Counted from the stretch's first letter, positions 1-9,055 are shown. The stretch: 53,928 nt of DNA from an uncultured Bacteroidota bacterium (GCA_902550325.1 CACCYT010000002.1:1-53928); one strand, 5' to 3'. Numbers and translations: made by a program. The notes: generated by a model from the letters alone, not told the origin.

Positions 1-1283
1 ATAATATTGTTGGCACAAATAGAAAAATGGACTTAGTTTGGAATTTGGATTCAAGACGGCAATCCAGAAGTGTAGATTATGAAAATAGATATACTTATAT
101 CAACTATATGGATAAAGATGGTAAAATAAGAGAACTGAGTGCTTACTCTGAGGATGATGAAGTCGGAGAGGTTAAGTGGCTTTCATACAGTCAACATTTT
201 TTCAATTCAATTTTAATTTTCAATGATATAAAATCTGAAATAGATATGAAATCAAGGAATGTGGATCTTGATTATAGTAGAAAAAAATATAGTAAAGCGG
301 TTGACGATGATGATAAACAAATTTATCTCAAAAGTTTTAACACTAAAATCCCAATTGACATAAGTCGCTCAAATGAGATAAGTGAGTCAATGAATTGGTA
401 CGTAGGACCTAATGATTATTATGTACTAAGAAACTATAAAGATGATATTTCTGAGTCAATCTGGTTTGGTTGGGGAATTTTTGGATGGATTAATAGAAAC
501 ATTTTCTTTCCACTATATCAATTTTTAAGTTCATTTTTATCTGCTGGTATTGCTATTATAATTATGGTTATTCTAACCAGATTGATTATGTCACCAGTTC
601 AATATAAGATGTATCTCTCTCAAGCAAAAATGAAAATTTTAAGGCCTGAAATTAGTGCTGCTACCGAAAAATTTAAAGATGATCCACTAAAAAGAAATCA
701 GGAAACTATGAGAATCTATAATCAAGCTGGGGCTAATCCTTTATCAGGTTGTTTACCAATGTTTATTCAATTACCAGTCTTCTATGCGCTCTTTTGTTTT
801 TTCCCTGTTGCATTTGCGTTGAGAGGGGAATCGTTTCTTTGGGCAGATGACTTGAGTGTTTACGATTCAATATTGGAATTACCATTTTATATTCCTTTAT
901 ATGGTGATCATGTAAGTTTGTTCCCAATTCTTGCAGGTGTAACTATGTTTTTCTACACCTCAGTTTCTGGTAACCAACAAATGCAACCAACACAACCAGG
1001 AATGCCAAACATGAAGTTCATAATGTATTTTTTGCCATTTACTTTGATGATTTTCTTTAATAATTTTGCGAGTGGTCTATCTTTATATTATACCGTTTCA
1101 AATCTTCTAACAATAGTCATAATATATGCCATTAAAAATTTTATTATCGATGAAAGTAAAATTTTATTAAAAATTGAAGAAAATAAAAAGAAGCCAAAAG
1201 GTGAGGGTAGATTGCAGCGAAGGTTAAGAAAGCTTCAAGAAATGGCTGAAAAGGCTGAAAATCAGAGAAAAAATAACAGGTAA
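1..1283 (+). CDS. yidC: Membrane protein insertase YidC, 5'-truncated by window edge
   Basis: This is the C-terminal two thirds of the inner-membrane insertase that helps Sec substrates and small proteins fold into the membrane. The reading frame is open to the left edge, so the ATG at 27 is an internal Met and not the start. Bacteroidota YidC proteins are about 600 residues and roughly 425 are visible. The first part is the end of the periplasmic beta-sandwich domain. The conserved insertase domain follows, with a membrane segment carrying LTRLIMSPVQ (the groove Arg of the family), the cytoplasmic helical hairpin, GCLPMFIQLPVFYALF, and two further membrane segments. The C-terminal tail is Lys/Arg rich and could contact ribosomes. 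mnmA starts one base after the stop, so the two are probably cotranscribed. Confidence 0.96.
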   Translation, partial: NIVGTNRKMDLVWNLDSRRQSRSVDYENRYTYINYMDKDGKIRELSAYSEDDEVGEVKWLSYSQHFFNSILIFNDIKSEIDMKSRNVDLDYSRKKYSKAVDDDDKQIYLKSFNTKIPIDISRSNEISESMNWYVGPNDYYVLRNYKDDISESIWFGWGIFGWINRNIFFPLYQFLSSFLSAGIAIIIMVILTRLIMSPVQYKMYLSQAKMKILRPEISAATEKFKDDPLKRNQETMRIYNQAGANPLSGCLPMFIQLPVFYALFCFFPVAFALRGESFLWADDLSVYDSILELPFYIPLYGDHVSLFPILAGVTMFFYTSVSGNQQMQPTQPGMPNMKFIMYFLPFTLMIFFNNFASGLSLYYTVSNLLTIVIIYAIKNFIIDESKILLKIEENKKKPKGEGRLQRRLRKLQEMAEKAENQRKNNR

Positions 1284-1284
1284 A

Positions 1285-2451
1285 ATGACCAATAAAACAG
1301 CTAGAGTTGTTGTTGGTATGTCTGGTGGGGTTGACTCCAGTGTAGCAGCCTATCTAATGAAGGAACAAGGTTATGACGTTATAGGAATTTTTATGAAAAA
1401 CTGGCATGATGAAACAGTTACCATCTCTGATGAGTGCCCATGGTTAGAAGATAGTTATGATGCAATGATTGTTGCAAAAAAATTGATGATTCCTTTTCAA
1501 GTTATAGACTTTAGTAAGGAATACAAAAAAAGAATAGTGGATTACATGTTCAGTGAATATAAAGTTGGTAGAACCCCGAATCCAGATATTTTGTGCAATA
1601 AGGAGATAAAGTTTGATTTATTTTTAAAAAAGGCATTGGAGTTTAATGCAGATTATATTGCAACCGGACATTACGCTTCTGTAAGAAAAAAAGGAAATAT
1701 GTTTGAGTTGATTTCAGGTCTTGATAAAAAAAAGGATCAATCCTATTTTTTGTGCCAGCTAAATCAAAACCAACTTAGTAAAATAATTTTCCCCTTAGGG
1801 AATCTCAATAAATCTGCGGTAAGAGAAATTGCTAAAAAAAACAACTTAGTAACAGCTGACAAAAAAGATTCTCAAGGTTTATGCTTTATTGGAAAGGTTA
1901 AGCTTCCAATATTTTTACAACAAAAGCTGAAGAAAAAATCTGGAAAAATTATTTTAGTTCCTAAGACTTTATCAATTTACAGCAGTAATAAAAAAATTAA
2001 TGATTTAGATGAGTTATCCAATGGCTATGTTTATAATGAAAATGATGGTGAGGTTGTTGGCACTCATGTTGGTGCACATTTTTATACAATTGGTCAAAGA
2101 AAAGGAATTTCAGTTGGTGGAACCAAAGATCCGCTATATGTTATAGGACTTGATACCAAAAAAAATATTATATACGTTGGGGAGGGGGATAATCATCCAG
2201 GTTTAATGAGAAAAGTGTTAAGTGTTAAAAAATCACAATTTCATAAAATATATGATGGTTCTGATATAACTAAAATTCATGGTTTAAAGGCACGAATTAG
2301 ATATAGACAAGCATTGCAATCAGTTCAAGTTAAAAGAAAAAACAGCAAATATTTTTTCATGTTTGATGAGTATCAAAAATCCATCACAAGTGGTCAATTT
2401 GTTGCTGTGTATAAAGATGACGTACTTTTGGCTTCAGGTGTGATCAGTTAA
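1285..2451 (+). CDS. mnmA: tRNA-specific 2-thiouridylase MnmA
   Basis: MnmA adenylates and then thiolates U34 of the Lys, Glu and Gln tRNAs, taking sulfur that originates from a cysteine desulfurase. The PP-loop GMSGGVDSS lies at residues 11-19. The two catalytic cysteines of the family are visible as Cys104 (NPDILCNKE) and Cys200 (GLCFIGK). YTIGQRKG opens the C-terminal beta-barrel region. The length of 388 aa is normal. The ATG follows the yidC stop by one base. The 3' end overlaps the convergent lysA by 8 bases. A cysteine desulfurase gene is present at 26770 but is not linked. Confidence 0.97.
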   Translation: MTNKTARVVVGMSGGVDSSVAAYLMKEQGYDVIGIFMKNWHDETVTISDECPWLEDSYDAMIVAKKLMIPFQVIDFSKEYKKRIVDYMFSEYKVGRTPNPDILCNKEIKFDLFLKKALEFNADYIATGHYASVRKKGNMFELISGLDKKKDQSYFLCQLNQNQLSKIIFPLGNLNKSAVREIAKKNNLVTADKKDSQGLCFIGKVKLPIFLQQKLKKKSGKIILVPKTLSIYSSNKKINDLDELSNGYVYNENDGEVVGTHVGAHFYTIGQRKGISVGGTKDPLYVIGLDTKKNIIYVGEGDNHPGLMRKVLSVKKSQFHKIYDGSDITKIHGLKARIRYRQALQSVQVKRKNSKYFFMFDEYQKSITSGQFVAVYKDDVLLASGVIS

Positions 2452-3649
2452 AAATATCAATCTGATTTATCAACAAATTCTCAAATCTTTCCCTTTCCCT
2501 AATAAGCTTGTATGTATTATTAATTAGCATAACTTCTGCTGGTTTGTATCTTGAATTGTAATTACTGCTCATTGAAAAACAATATGCTCCAGCATTTTTG
2601 AAACATAAAATATCGTCTGTCGATACATTTTTTAATTTAATATTTGTTGCAAAAGTGTCAGTCTCACATATATAACCAACAACCGAATAATACCTTTCAA
2701 CATCCTTTTGGTTTGAAATGTTTTCAATTGAGTGGTTTACTCCGTACATCATCGGTCTTATTAGATGGTTAAATCCAGAGTCAACTTGTGCAAACACAGT
2801 CGAGGTAGTTTGTTTAATTGAATTTACACGACATAAAAATACTCCAGCCTCACTAATAATGTATTTACCAGGCTCAAATATTAATTTTAAATCTCTACCG
2901 TAAACAGAACAAAACTCATTGAATCTTTGGGACAGCTTTTCTCCTAGTTCTTCAATATTTGTTTCACTATCACGTTGATGATACGGAACTTTAAATCCAC
3001 TTCCAAAATCAATGAATTCTAGATAGTCAAGTTTTGATGCTAAATCAAAAAGAATTTCTGAGGCTTGTAAAAAAACACCAGTGTCTAAAATATCGCTACC
3101 TGTGTGCATGTGTATCCCATTAACTTTAATATTTGTATTTTTTATAATACGCAATAAATGTGGTGTTTGGTGAATACTGATACCAAATTTTGAATCTATA
3201 TGTCCTACCGATATTTTAGAGTTTCCACCAGCTAGTATGTGGGGGTTAATTCTTACACATACATCAATTCCTGAATTCTTATTTCCAAATTCCTCCAAAA
3301 TTGAAAGGTTATCAATGTTGATTTTAACTCCTAATGATGAAACATCTTCAATTTCCTTAATTGAAACCCCATTCGGTGTATATATGATTTTTTCAGCTTT
3401 GAAACCACAACTTAAGGCTAATTTTACTTCTTGTATTGATACAGCATCAATTCCTGACCCTAAACTATTCAAAAACCTTAAAATTGATATATTTGACGAT
3501 GCTTTTACTGCATAGTTAATTTGTAAGTCTTTGACTTTCTTGAATGCATTTTTAAGTCTTAAATATTGACTTTTGATTTTTTCCGAATCATAAACATAAG
3601 TGGGGGTACCAAATTCATCAGCTATTTTAAGTAATAAGTTTGTATTCAC
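2444..3649 (-). CDS. lysA: Diaminopimelate decarboxylase LysA
   Basis: This PLP enzyme decarboxylates meso-diaminopimelate to lysine, the last step of the pathway. It is a fold-type III (alanine racemase-like) barrel. The PLP lysine is K49 in NYAVKAS. HMHTGS (180-185), GSG (216-218) and EPGK (259-262) form the phosphate and barrel motifs, and CETD with Cys328 is the active-site cysteine region contributed by the partner subunit. The length of 401 aa is typical. The start is GTG; an ATG two bases upstream is followed at once by TGA, so it cannot be used. dapD of the same pathway lies about 8 kb away at 11577. The gene is divergent from sucC. Confidence 0.95.
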   Translation of the reverse strand: MNTNLLLKIADEFGTPTYVYDSEKIKSQYLRLKNAFKKVKDLQINYAVKASSNISILRFLNSLGSGIDAVSIQEVKLALSCGFKAEKIIYTPNGVSIKEIEDVSSLGVKINIDNLSILEEFGNKNSGIDVCVRINPHILAGGNSKISVGHIDSKFGISIHQTPHLLRIIKNTNIKVNGIHMHTGSDILDTGVFLQASEILFDLASKLDYLEFIDFGSGFKVPYHQRDSETNIEELGEKLSQRFNEFCSVYGRDLKLIFEPGKYIISEAGVFLCRVNSIKQTTSTVFAQVDSGFNHLIRPMMYGVNHSIENISNQKDVERYYSVVGYICETDTFATNIKLKNVSTDDILCFKNAGAYCFSMSSNYNSRYKPAEVMLINNTYKLIRERERFENLLINQIDIFN

Positions 3650-3766
3650 ATCGCAAACTTTATTAATATATTGTAATGAAAAAATTTTATTTCCTTATAT
3701 AATAAAAAAACTATAAAAAGTTAAATTTGTAACAACATTAAAAACCCTTTTAAAAATTTCTTTTAT

Positions 3767-3774
3767 TAATTTTG
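3767..3774 (+). promoter_or_regulatory. Candidate -7 element (TAnnTTTG) for sucC
   Basis: TAATTTTG matches the Bacteroidota -7 consensus exactly and ends only 4 bases before the GTG start of sucC. Transcription would then begin at or next to the start codon, giving a leaderless or nearly leaderless mRNA. No clear -33 TTG lies at the usual distance. Confidence 0.5.
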
Positions 3775-3778
3775 TATT

Positions 3779-4972
3779 GTGAATCTCCACGAACACCAAG
3801 CCAAAGAATTGTTAAGCTCATATGGAGTTCCCATCCAAAGAGGAATGGTGGTCGAAAATATTGACCAATTACAGTCTATTTCTCAGGAAGTTAAAAAAAA
3901 TACTGGGTCAGAGTGGTTAATTGTAAAAGCCCAAATACATGCAGGTGGAAGAGGCAAGGGGGGTGGAGTAAAGGTTGCAAAAAATGATAATGAATTATAC
4001 GACCATGCCAGTAATATATTGGGTATGATGTTAAAAACACCCCAAACTCCAAAAGAGGGTAAACTGGTAAAAAAAATATTAATCTCTGAGGATGTTTATT
4101 ATCCTGGTGACAGTGAAACGCAGGAATTTTATATGTCAATACTTTTAAACAGGAAAGAATCTTGTAATATGATCATGTATTCAAAAGAGGGTGGGGTAGA
4201 TATTGAGCAGGTTGCAGAAAAAACCCCAGAACTAATTTTTTACGAATTGATTGATCCCTTGGCTGGTATTATGCCCAATCAATTAAGGAAAATTGCTTTT
4301 AATTTAGATTTATCCGCTGATAGCTTTAAGTCAATGCAGATATTCGTCAAAAAATTATATGATGCTTATTCTGGACTTGATGCTTCACTTGTCGAAATCA
4401 ATCCGGTTCTAAAAACATCGGATAATAAAATCTTAGCTGTTGACTCAAAAATGACGCTTGACGATAATGCATTATTCAGGCATAAATCATTTCAGGATTT
4501 AAGAGATAATAGTGAGGAAAACCAAGTTGAGGTTAAAGCAAGGGAGGCGGGATTAAATTATGTTGACTTAGACGGAAACATAGGTTGTATGGTGAATGGA
4601 GCTGGATTAGCCATGGCTACTATGGATCTCATAAAACAATCTGGTGGAGAACCTGCGAATTTTCTTGATGTTGGTGGAACAGCTGATGCAAAAAGAGTTG
4701 AAAATGCTTTCAATTTAATTTTAGAAGACGAAAAGGTTAAAGCAATACTTGTTAATATTTTCGGAGGTATTGTTAGGTGCGACAGGGTTGCTAATGGAAT
4801 TGTTGATGCTTATAAAAATTTAGGTGACAAAATTAATGTTCCCATCATCGTAAGGCTTGAGGGCACAAATTCTAAAGAAGCGAAAAAAATTATTGATAAC
4901 TCAGGCTTAAAAATTTATTCTGCAATTGAGTTTAAAGAAGTAACAACTAGGATCAAAGAGGTTTTGTCTTAA
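3779..4972 (+). CDS. sucC: Succinyl-CoA synthetase (ADP-forming) beta subunit SucC
   Basis: SucC carries the nucleotide-binding half of the TCA-cycle enzyme that interconverts succinyl-CoA and succinate with substrate-level phosphorylation. An N-terminal ATP-grasp domain begins NLHEHQAKELL and contains the glycine-rich GGRGKGGGVK loop. The C-terminal CoA-ligase domain contains NIFGGIVRCD and ends in the usual helix. The length of 397 aa fits the family. The start is GTG. The partner sucD is not adjacent, which is common in Flavobacteriia. The gene stands alone between lysA (divergent) and the small heat-shock gene. Confidence 0.97.
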   Translation: MNLHEHQAKELLSSYGVPIQRGMVVENIDQLQSISQEVKKNTGSEWLIVKAQIHAGGRGKGGGVKVAKNDNELYDHASNILGMMLKTPQTPKEGKLVKKILISEDVYYPGDSETQEFYMSILLNRKESCNMIMYSKEGGVDIEQVAEKTPELIFYELIDPLAGIMPNQLRKIAFNLDLSADSFKSMQIFVKKLYDAYSGLDASLVEINPVLKTSDNKILAVDSKMTLDDNALFRHKSFQDLRDNSEENQVEVKAREAGLNYVDLDGNIGCMVNGAGLAMATMDLIKQSGGEPANFLDVGGTADAKRVENAFNLILEDEKVKAILVNIFGGIVRCDRVANGIVDAYKNLGDKINVPIIVRLEGTNSKEAKKIIDNSGLKIYSAIEFKEVTTRIKEVLS

Positions 4973-5020
4973 AACAAGACACTTTGTCACTTAAAAATTT
5001 AAATATATGACATTATGACG

Positions 5021-5028
5021 TATATTTG
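5021..5028 (+). promoter_or_regulatory. Candidate -7 element for the small heat-shock gene
   Basis: TATATTTG fits TAnnTTTG exactly and lies 55 bases before the ATG at 5084. The leader between them is almost pure A/T. I see no -33 TTG at the usual distance. Confidence 0.45.
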
Positions 5029-5083
5029 AATTAGGTTTATAATTTGTTCTATTCTAATCGTAAATAATTTTAAAAATTTAAAT

Positions 5084-5488
5084 ATGAATATTATAAATAG
5101 AACAAATAATAACTTAATGTTTGATGATTTTATTTTTGATTTTTTTAATGTCTCAAATAATATTGTCCCTCCACATAATATTTTTGAAAATGATACTGAG
5201 TTTTCTGTTGAGTTTTCAGTACCTGGTTCAGATAAAAAAGATTTTACTATTGAGCTTGAGAATGATAATTTAAGGGTTGTTAGAAAATCAAAAAAATCCA
5301 TTGAGGATAGAACCTACTCAAGATTAGAATTTGATACTAAGTCATTTGAAAAGTCTTTTTTTCTTCCAGATTCTGTTGATCAATCAAAGATTAGTTCAAG
5401 GTATGAAAATGGAGTACTTCTGATAACAATTCCTAAAAAGAAGGAAATCGTCTTGCAGAATAAGAAAAAAACAATAACTATTAAGTAG
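5084..5488 (+). CDS. Hsp20/alpha-crystallin small heat-shock protein
   Basis: This is an ATP-independent holdase chaperone that keeps unfolding proteins soluble in the cytoplasm. A short N-terminal arm (about 40 aa) precedes the alpha-crystallin domain. The domain is recognised by the strand pattern around DFTIELENDNLRVV, by the FEKSFFLPDSVD segment, and by the hallmark ENGVLLITIPKK (the GVL motif). The tail ends TITIK, consistent with an I-x-I type oligomerisation motif. The 134 aa length is normal for bacterial class A small heat-shock proteins. The gene is monocistronic, with its own candidate promoter and a strong terminator at 5502. Confidence 0.93.
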   Translation: MNIINRTNNNLMFDDFIFDFFNVSNNIVPPHNIFENDTEFSVEFSVPGSDKKDFTIELENDNLRVVRKSKKSIEDRTYSRLEFDTKSFEKSFFLPDSVDQSKISSRYENGVLLITIPKKKEIVLQNKKKTITIK

Positions 5489-5501
5489 TTAATCCTACAT
5501 A

Positions 5502-5526
5502 AGCGGGTCTACGACCCGCTTTTTTT
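5502..5526 (+). terminator. Rho-independent terminator after hsp20
   Basis: A perfect 8 bp stem AGCGGGTC / GACCCGCT with a 3-base loop is followed by six T. It is GC rich in an AT-rich region. The 5' arm and loop contain the stop codon of the convergent uvrB (5509-5511). No T-tract follows on the minus strand, so it serves mainly the plus strand. Confidence 0.92.
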
Positions 5527-7488
5527 ATATTTCAGCATAATATCCCGGAGCCTTGCTGCCTCAATAAAATTCAATTCCTTAGCAGCTTTTTCCATATCTT
5601 TTCTCAAGGATTTAATTCTTTTTTGTTTTTCACTCTCAGAAATATTCAAGTCAAAACTTTTTTCAACTACATCTATCTTTTGGGTCTCATGAGATTCATA
5701 GTTAAAACTTTCATTTATATTCTTTATAATTTGTGTTGGAGTTATATTATTTTCTTTATTATACTTTAATTGTTTTTCCCTTCTTTGATTTGTAACATCG
5801 ATTGTTTTTTTCATACTTTCAGTTATTCGATCTGCAAACATTATCGCTCTTCCGTTTAAATTTCTTGCAGCTCTCCCGATTGTCTGAATTAGAGATCTTT
5901 TACTCCTCAAAAAACCTTCCTTATCCGCATCTAATATTATGACTAGTGATACCTCAGGCAAGTCAAGACCTTCCCTCAGAAGATTTATGCCTACCAATAC
6001 ATCAAAATTACCCAATCTTAAATCATTTAAAATTTTTACACGCTCAAGTGTATCAACATCACTATGGATATACTTTGATTTTATTTCTAAATTTTGAAAA
6101 AACTTAACCAACTCTTCAGCCATTTTTTTTGTAAGTGTTGTAATCAAGACTCTTTCATTTTTATTTACAACTTTTTCAATTTCGTCAAGTATATCATCAA
6201 TTTGATTTATAGTTGGTTTTAATTCAATTATTGGATCTAGAAGACCTGTGGGTCTGATAATTTGTTCAACAACGATACCTTCACTTCTTTGAAGCTCGTA
6301 GTCTGACGGAGTTGCACTCACATATATGATTTGATTTTGTAACATTTCAAATTCTTCAAATTTTAGAGGTCTATTATCCATAGCAGCAGGAAGTCGAAAA
6401 CCATACTCAACCAAGTTTTCTTTTCTGCTTCTATCACCACCGTACATTGCTTTAATTTGGGGAAGTGTCACATGGCTCTCATCTATAATTGTCAAAAAAT
6501 CATCATCAAAGTAGTCAATAAGACAAAATGGTCTGGTACCTGGATCTCTTCCGTCAATGTACCTAGAGTAATTTTCAATTCCTGAACAGTATCCTAATTC
6601 CTGCATCATTTCGAGATCAAATAGTGTTCTTTCTTCTAGTCTTTTTGCCTCTAAATTTTTTGAAATTTCTTTGAAATACGAAACTTGTTTTCCTAAATCA
6701 ATTCTAATTTTATCCATGGCCTTGTTCAAAACTTCCTTTTGTGTTGAAAACATGTTAGCTGGAAAAATCTTAACACTATCAATCTTTTGGACTATTTTAT
6801 TTGGTATATAGTAGATTTCCTCAATAAATTCGATTTCATCTCCAAAAAAATTTATTTTAATTATTTTATCAGAGTAGCTTAAGAATATTTCAACAATGTC
6901 TCCTCTAACTCTAAAACTTCCTGGCTCAATTTCATCGATAGCTCTGCTGTAAAGTGAGTGAGATAATTTTTTTAATAAATCTGTCCTTGAAATATTTGAG
7001 TTTTTATTTAGTGTGATCGTATTTTTTTTGTAATCAGCAGGATTCCCAATTCCGTAAAGACAAGATACCGAAGCAACTACTATTACATCTTTTCTTCCTG
7101 AAAGAAGGCTGGAAGTTGTGCTCAATCGCATCTTCTCAATTTCTTCATTTATTGAAAGATCTTTTTCAATATATGTATTTGTGACAGGAATATATGCCTC
7201 AGGTTGATAATAATCATAATAGGATACGAAATACTCGACCCGATTTTCTGGAAAATAATCTTTTAATTCCAAAAATAGTTGGGCTGCTAGAGTCTTGTTG
7301 TGAGCTAAAACAAGAGTTTGCTTATTCAACTTGTTTATAACATTAGCAACCGTAAAAGTTTTGCCTGAGCCAGTAACACCCTCTAAGGTCTGATAGACTT
7401 CACCTTTATATACACCATCAACCAATTTGTCAATTGCACTTGGCTGGTCACCTGTTGGATAATACTTTGATTTTAGTTTATAGCCCAT
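5509..7488 (-). CDS. uvrB: Excinuclease ABC subunit UvrB
   Basis: UvrB is the helicase-like damage-verification subunit of nucleotide excision repair. It is loaded by UvrA and recruits UvrC. Walker A GVTGSGKT is at residues 37-44. The tyrosine-rich beta-hairpin (YYDYYQPEAY) inserts between the DNA strands. The DESH Walker B box, RRSLIQTIGRAARN-like motif VI and the C-terminal UVR motif (KELNFIEAARLRD) are all present. The 659 aa length is normal. The 3' end lies within the hsp20 terminator hairpin. The gene is divergent from the unrecognised gene at 7570. Confidence 0.98.
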   Translation of the reverse strand: MGYKLKSKYYPTGDQPSAIDKLVDGVYKGEVYQTLEGVTGSGKTFTVANVINKLNKQTLVLAHNKTLAAQLFLELKDYFPENRVEYFVSYYDYYQPEAYIPVTNTYIEKDLSINEEIEKMRLSTTSSLLSGRKDVIVVASVSCLYGIGNPADYKKNTITLNKNSNISRTDLLKKLSHSLYSRAIDEIEPGSFRVRGDIVEIFLSYSDKIIKINFFGDEIEFIEEIYYIPNKIVQKIDSVKIFPANMFSTQKEVLNKAMDKIRIDLGKQVSYFKEISKNLEAKRLEERTLFDLEMMQELGYCSGIENYSRYIDGRDPGTRPFCLIDYFDDDFLTIIDESHVTLPQIKAMYGGDRSRKENLVEYGFRLPAAMDNRPLKFEEFEMLQNQIIYVSATPSDYELQRSEGIVVEQIIRPTGLLDPIIELKPTINQIDDILDEIEKVVNKNERVLITTLTKKMAEELVKFFQNLEIKSKYIHSDVDTLERVKILNDLRLGNFDVLVGINLLREGLDLPEVSLVIILDADKEGFLRSKRSLIQTIGRAARNLNGRAIMFADRITESMKKTIDVTNQRREKQLKYNKENNITPTQIIKNINESFNYESHETQKIDVVEKSFDLNISESEKQKRIKSLRKDMEKAAKELNFIEAARLRDIMLKYKKSGS

Positions 7489-7569
7489 AATTAATTATGA
7501 CAATCTGCAAAGATCTATAATTTTAATTTTAAATGTTATAGATTTGATTTAATTTTAATTTGGATAAAC

Positions 7570-8637
7570 TTGGAAATTAAAATCTCAAAGAAAAAACCTT
7601 CATTCAAGATCTCAAAAGACTTTGAGAATTACCTTAAAGAAAATAATCGATTTCAAAAAATACCAATAGAGTACTCAGATTTACGAAGGTATACTGGATC
7701 AGTTGAACTATTTGATAGAGATGATGAAAATACATTATGGCATAGAGTGTTTTATAATGATTCTGAAAGAATCGAAATAGACCAAAATTTAAAATTGGTT
7801 TATAACTTATTGTATAGTGATGGAAGTTCTTCAAATTTGGATGATTTAGAAATTGATTCTGTTGATTTTTGTACTTTTGGAAACTCAAATCCGTTTAGGG
7901 TTAAAGTCAAAAATAAGCTTAATGATAATTTTACATACTACTATATAAAAGTTGCAGATTCCTCCAGAATATACGGACTAGAGTTAGAACATATTACCTC
8001 GCCCAATAACTTGAATTATATATATTATAATGAAACATTAATTGAGGAGCACATCTCAGGAATTCCTGGCGATTATTTTTTTAAAAATCAGATCTCAGCT
8101 TGCAGTGAATCTGAAAAATCACAGATTGCAAAGGAATTTGTGAAGTTTAGTGAAAGATGCATGATTAGACTACTGGGCGATATGCGTTCATATAACTATG
8201 TAATTGTTCCAATTCATGATTTTGATCAAGTGATATACAAGATAAGAGCCATAGATTTTGATCAACAATCTTATGAGGGTGAATTTAGTTTGTACAGACC
8301 TCAACTATTTAAAGATAATAAACCCGTTGTCGATTTAGTAAAAAATAAATTATTAGTGGAGTCAATAAATCAATATAAAATTGAGGAGAGAGCAATTGTT
8401 GTTAAAAGATTACTTGGATCAAAAAACAAGATTGAGAGCTTGATTGAATCAATGAAGTTTGATAAAATTTCGAGTGATGAAAAAGTCAATAAACTTACTC
8501 AACAAATTTATTTTTTAACAAGGGACAACTCATTTAAAAATCTTAAGTCAATGGGTGAAGTTATAGAAAAATCCTTCAATTATTTAATATCAAATTATGA
8601 GAATCATGAAATGCTAAGAATCAGTAAGGTTTTCTGA
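7570..8637 (+). CDS. Unrecognised protein with kinase-like (APH/protein-kinase fold) motifs
   Basis: I do not recognise a named family. Read in order, the sequence shows features of a phosphotransferase fold. A candidate beta-3 lysine is K127 (YYIKVA), with a Glu 11-13 residues later (LELE, 137-140). A hinge-like EEHISGIPGDYF spans 159-170. A catalytic-loop pattern GD-x4-N is seen as D204 to N209, and an ID-F-D metal-binding pattern as D229-F230-D231. Residues 1-110 are unassigned, and the C-terminal 120 aa are predicted helical. There is no signal peptide or membrane segment. The start is TTG; no in-frame ATG exists before residue about 198. The 3' end overlaps the convergent ctaA fragment by 17 bases. 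Function and substrate are unknown, and the kinase reading is my inference. Confidence 0.7.
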   Translation: MEIKISKKKPSFKISKDFENYLKENNRFQKIPIEYSDLRRYTGSVELFDRDDENTLWHRVFYNDSERIEIDQNLKLVYNLLYSDGSSSNLDDLEIDSVDFCTFGNSNPFRVKVKNKLNDNFTYYYIKVADSSRIYGLELEHITSPNNLNYIYYNETLIEEHISGIPGDYFFKNQISACSESEKSQIAKEFVKFSERCMIRLLGDMRSYNYVIVPIHDFDQVIYKIRAIDFDQQSYEGEFSLYRPQLFKDNKPVVDLVKNKLLVESINQYKIEERAIVVKRLLGSKNKIESLIESMKFDKISSDEKVNKLTQQIYFLTRDNSFKNLKSMGEVIEKSFNYLISNYENHEMLRISKVF

Positions 8638-9055
8638 GTTTCAGGAACCAGTAAAACTGTAAGCTTAGTATAAAAATTGAAATTAGTAAGTGGATTGGTT
8701 GAGTTAAGATTGGAAAAGAAAAGTAATACATAGATGCTCCGATAATAATTTCAATTAATATTAAGAGATTTATCGTTTTTATAAATTTCAAATCAATTTT
8801 AGATTTTTTTGCCAGGATCAACAAGTAAAAGTTAGATAAGAAAACCAACAGAGAGAATGTTCTGTGTATATAAAAATTTAATTCCGGTTTATTTAGCCAA
8901 AAATCTTTTTTTTCGAAGCCAAGAATATCAATTTGATTATCAATAAATTCCCTTACAGAAATGCCTAATGATATTTGTATAAGCATTAGGATCATTGCAA
9001 CAATTAAAAAAAAATTAATTCTTGATTTCATCAGTTTTTTTAATGTTATATACAA
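8621..9055 (-). CDS. ctaA: Heme A synthase, C-terminal fragment (frameshifted)
   Basis: This frame carries the second half of a COX15/CtaA heme A synthase. It has about four membrane segments, with the heme-ligand histidines of the C-terminal bundle in YIHRTFSLL and QPIHLLIS, and the family motif SLGISVREFIDNQ. The frame is open back to a TTG at 9055, and an internal ATG at 9031 overlaps the end of the upstream fragment. It is in the +1 frame relative to that fragment. Removing one base from the T7 run at 9035-9041 would join both into one protein of normal length (about 335 aa). It is either a sequencing or assembly error, a real lesion, or a split or recoded gene. Confidence 0.85.
   Translation of the reverse strand: MYITLKKLMKSRINFFLIVAMILMLIQISLGISVREFIDNQIDILGFEKKDFWLNKPELNFYIHRTFSLLVFLSNFYLLILAKKSKIDLKFIKTINLLILIEIIIGASMYYFSFPILTQPIHLLISIFILSLQFYWFLKLRKPY

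Noticed and set aside
4999-5301. Open frame of 100 aa on the minus strand
   Set aside because: It lies antisense over the hsp20 gene, has no family features and a low-complexity hydrophobic C-terminus; a shadow of the A/T-rich coding strand.
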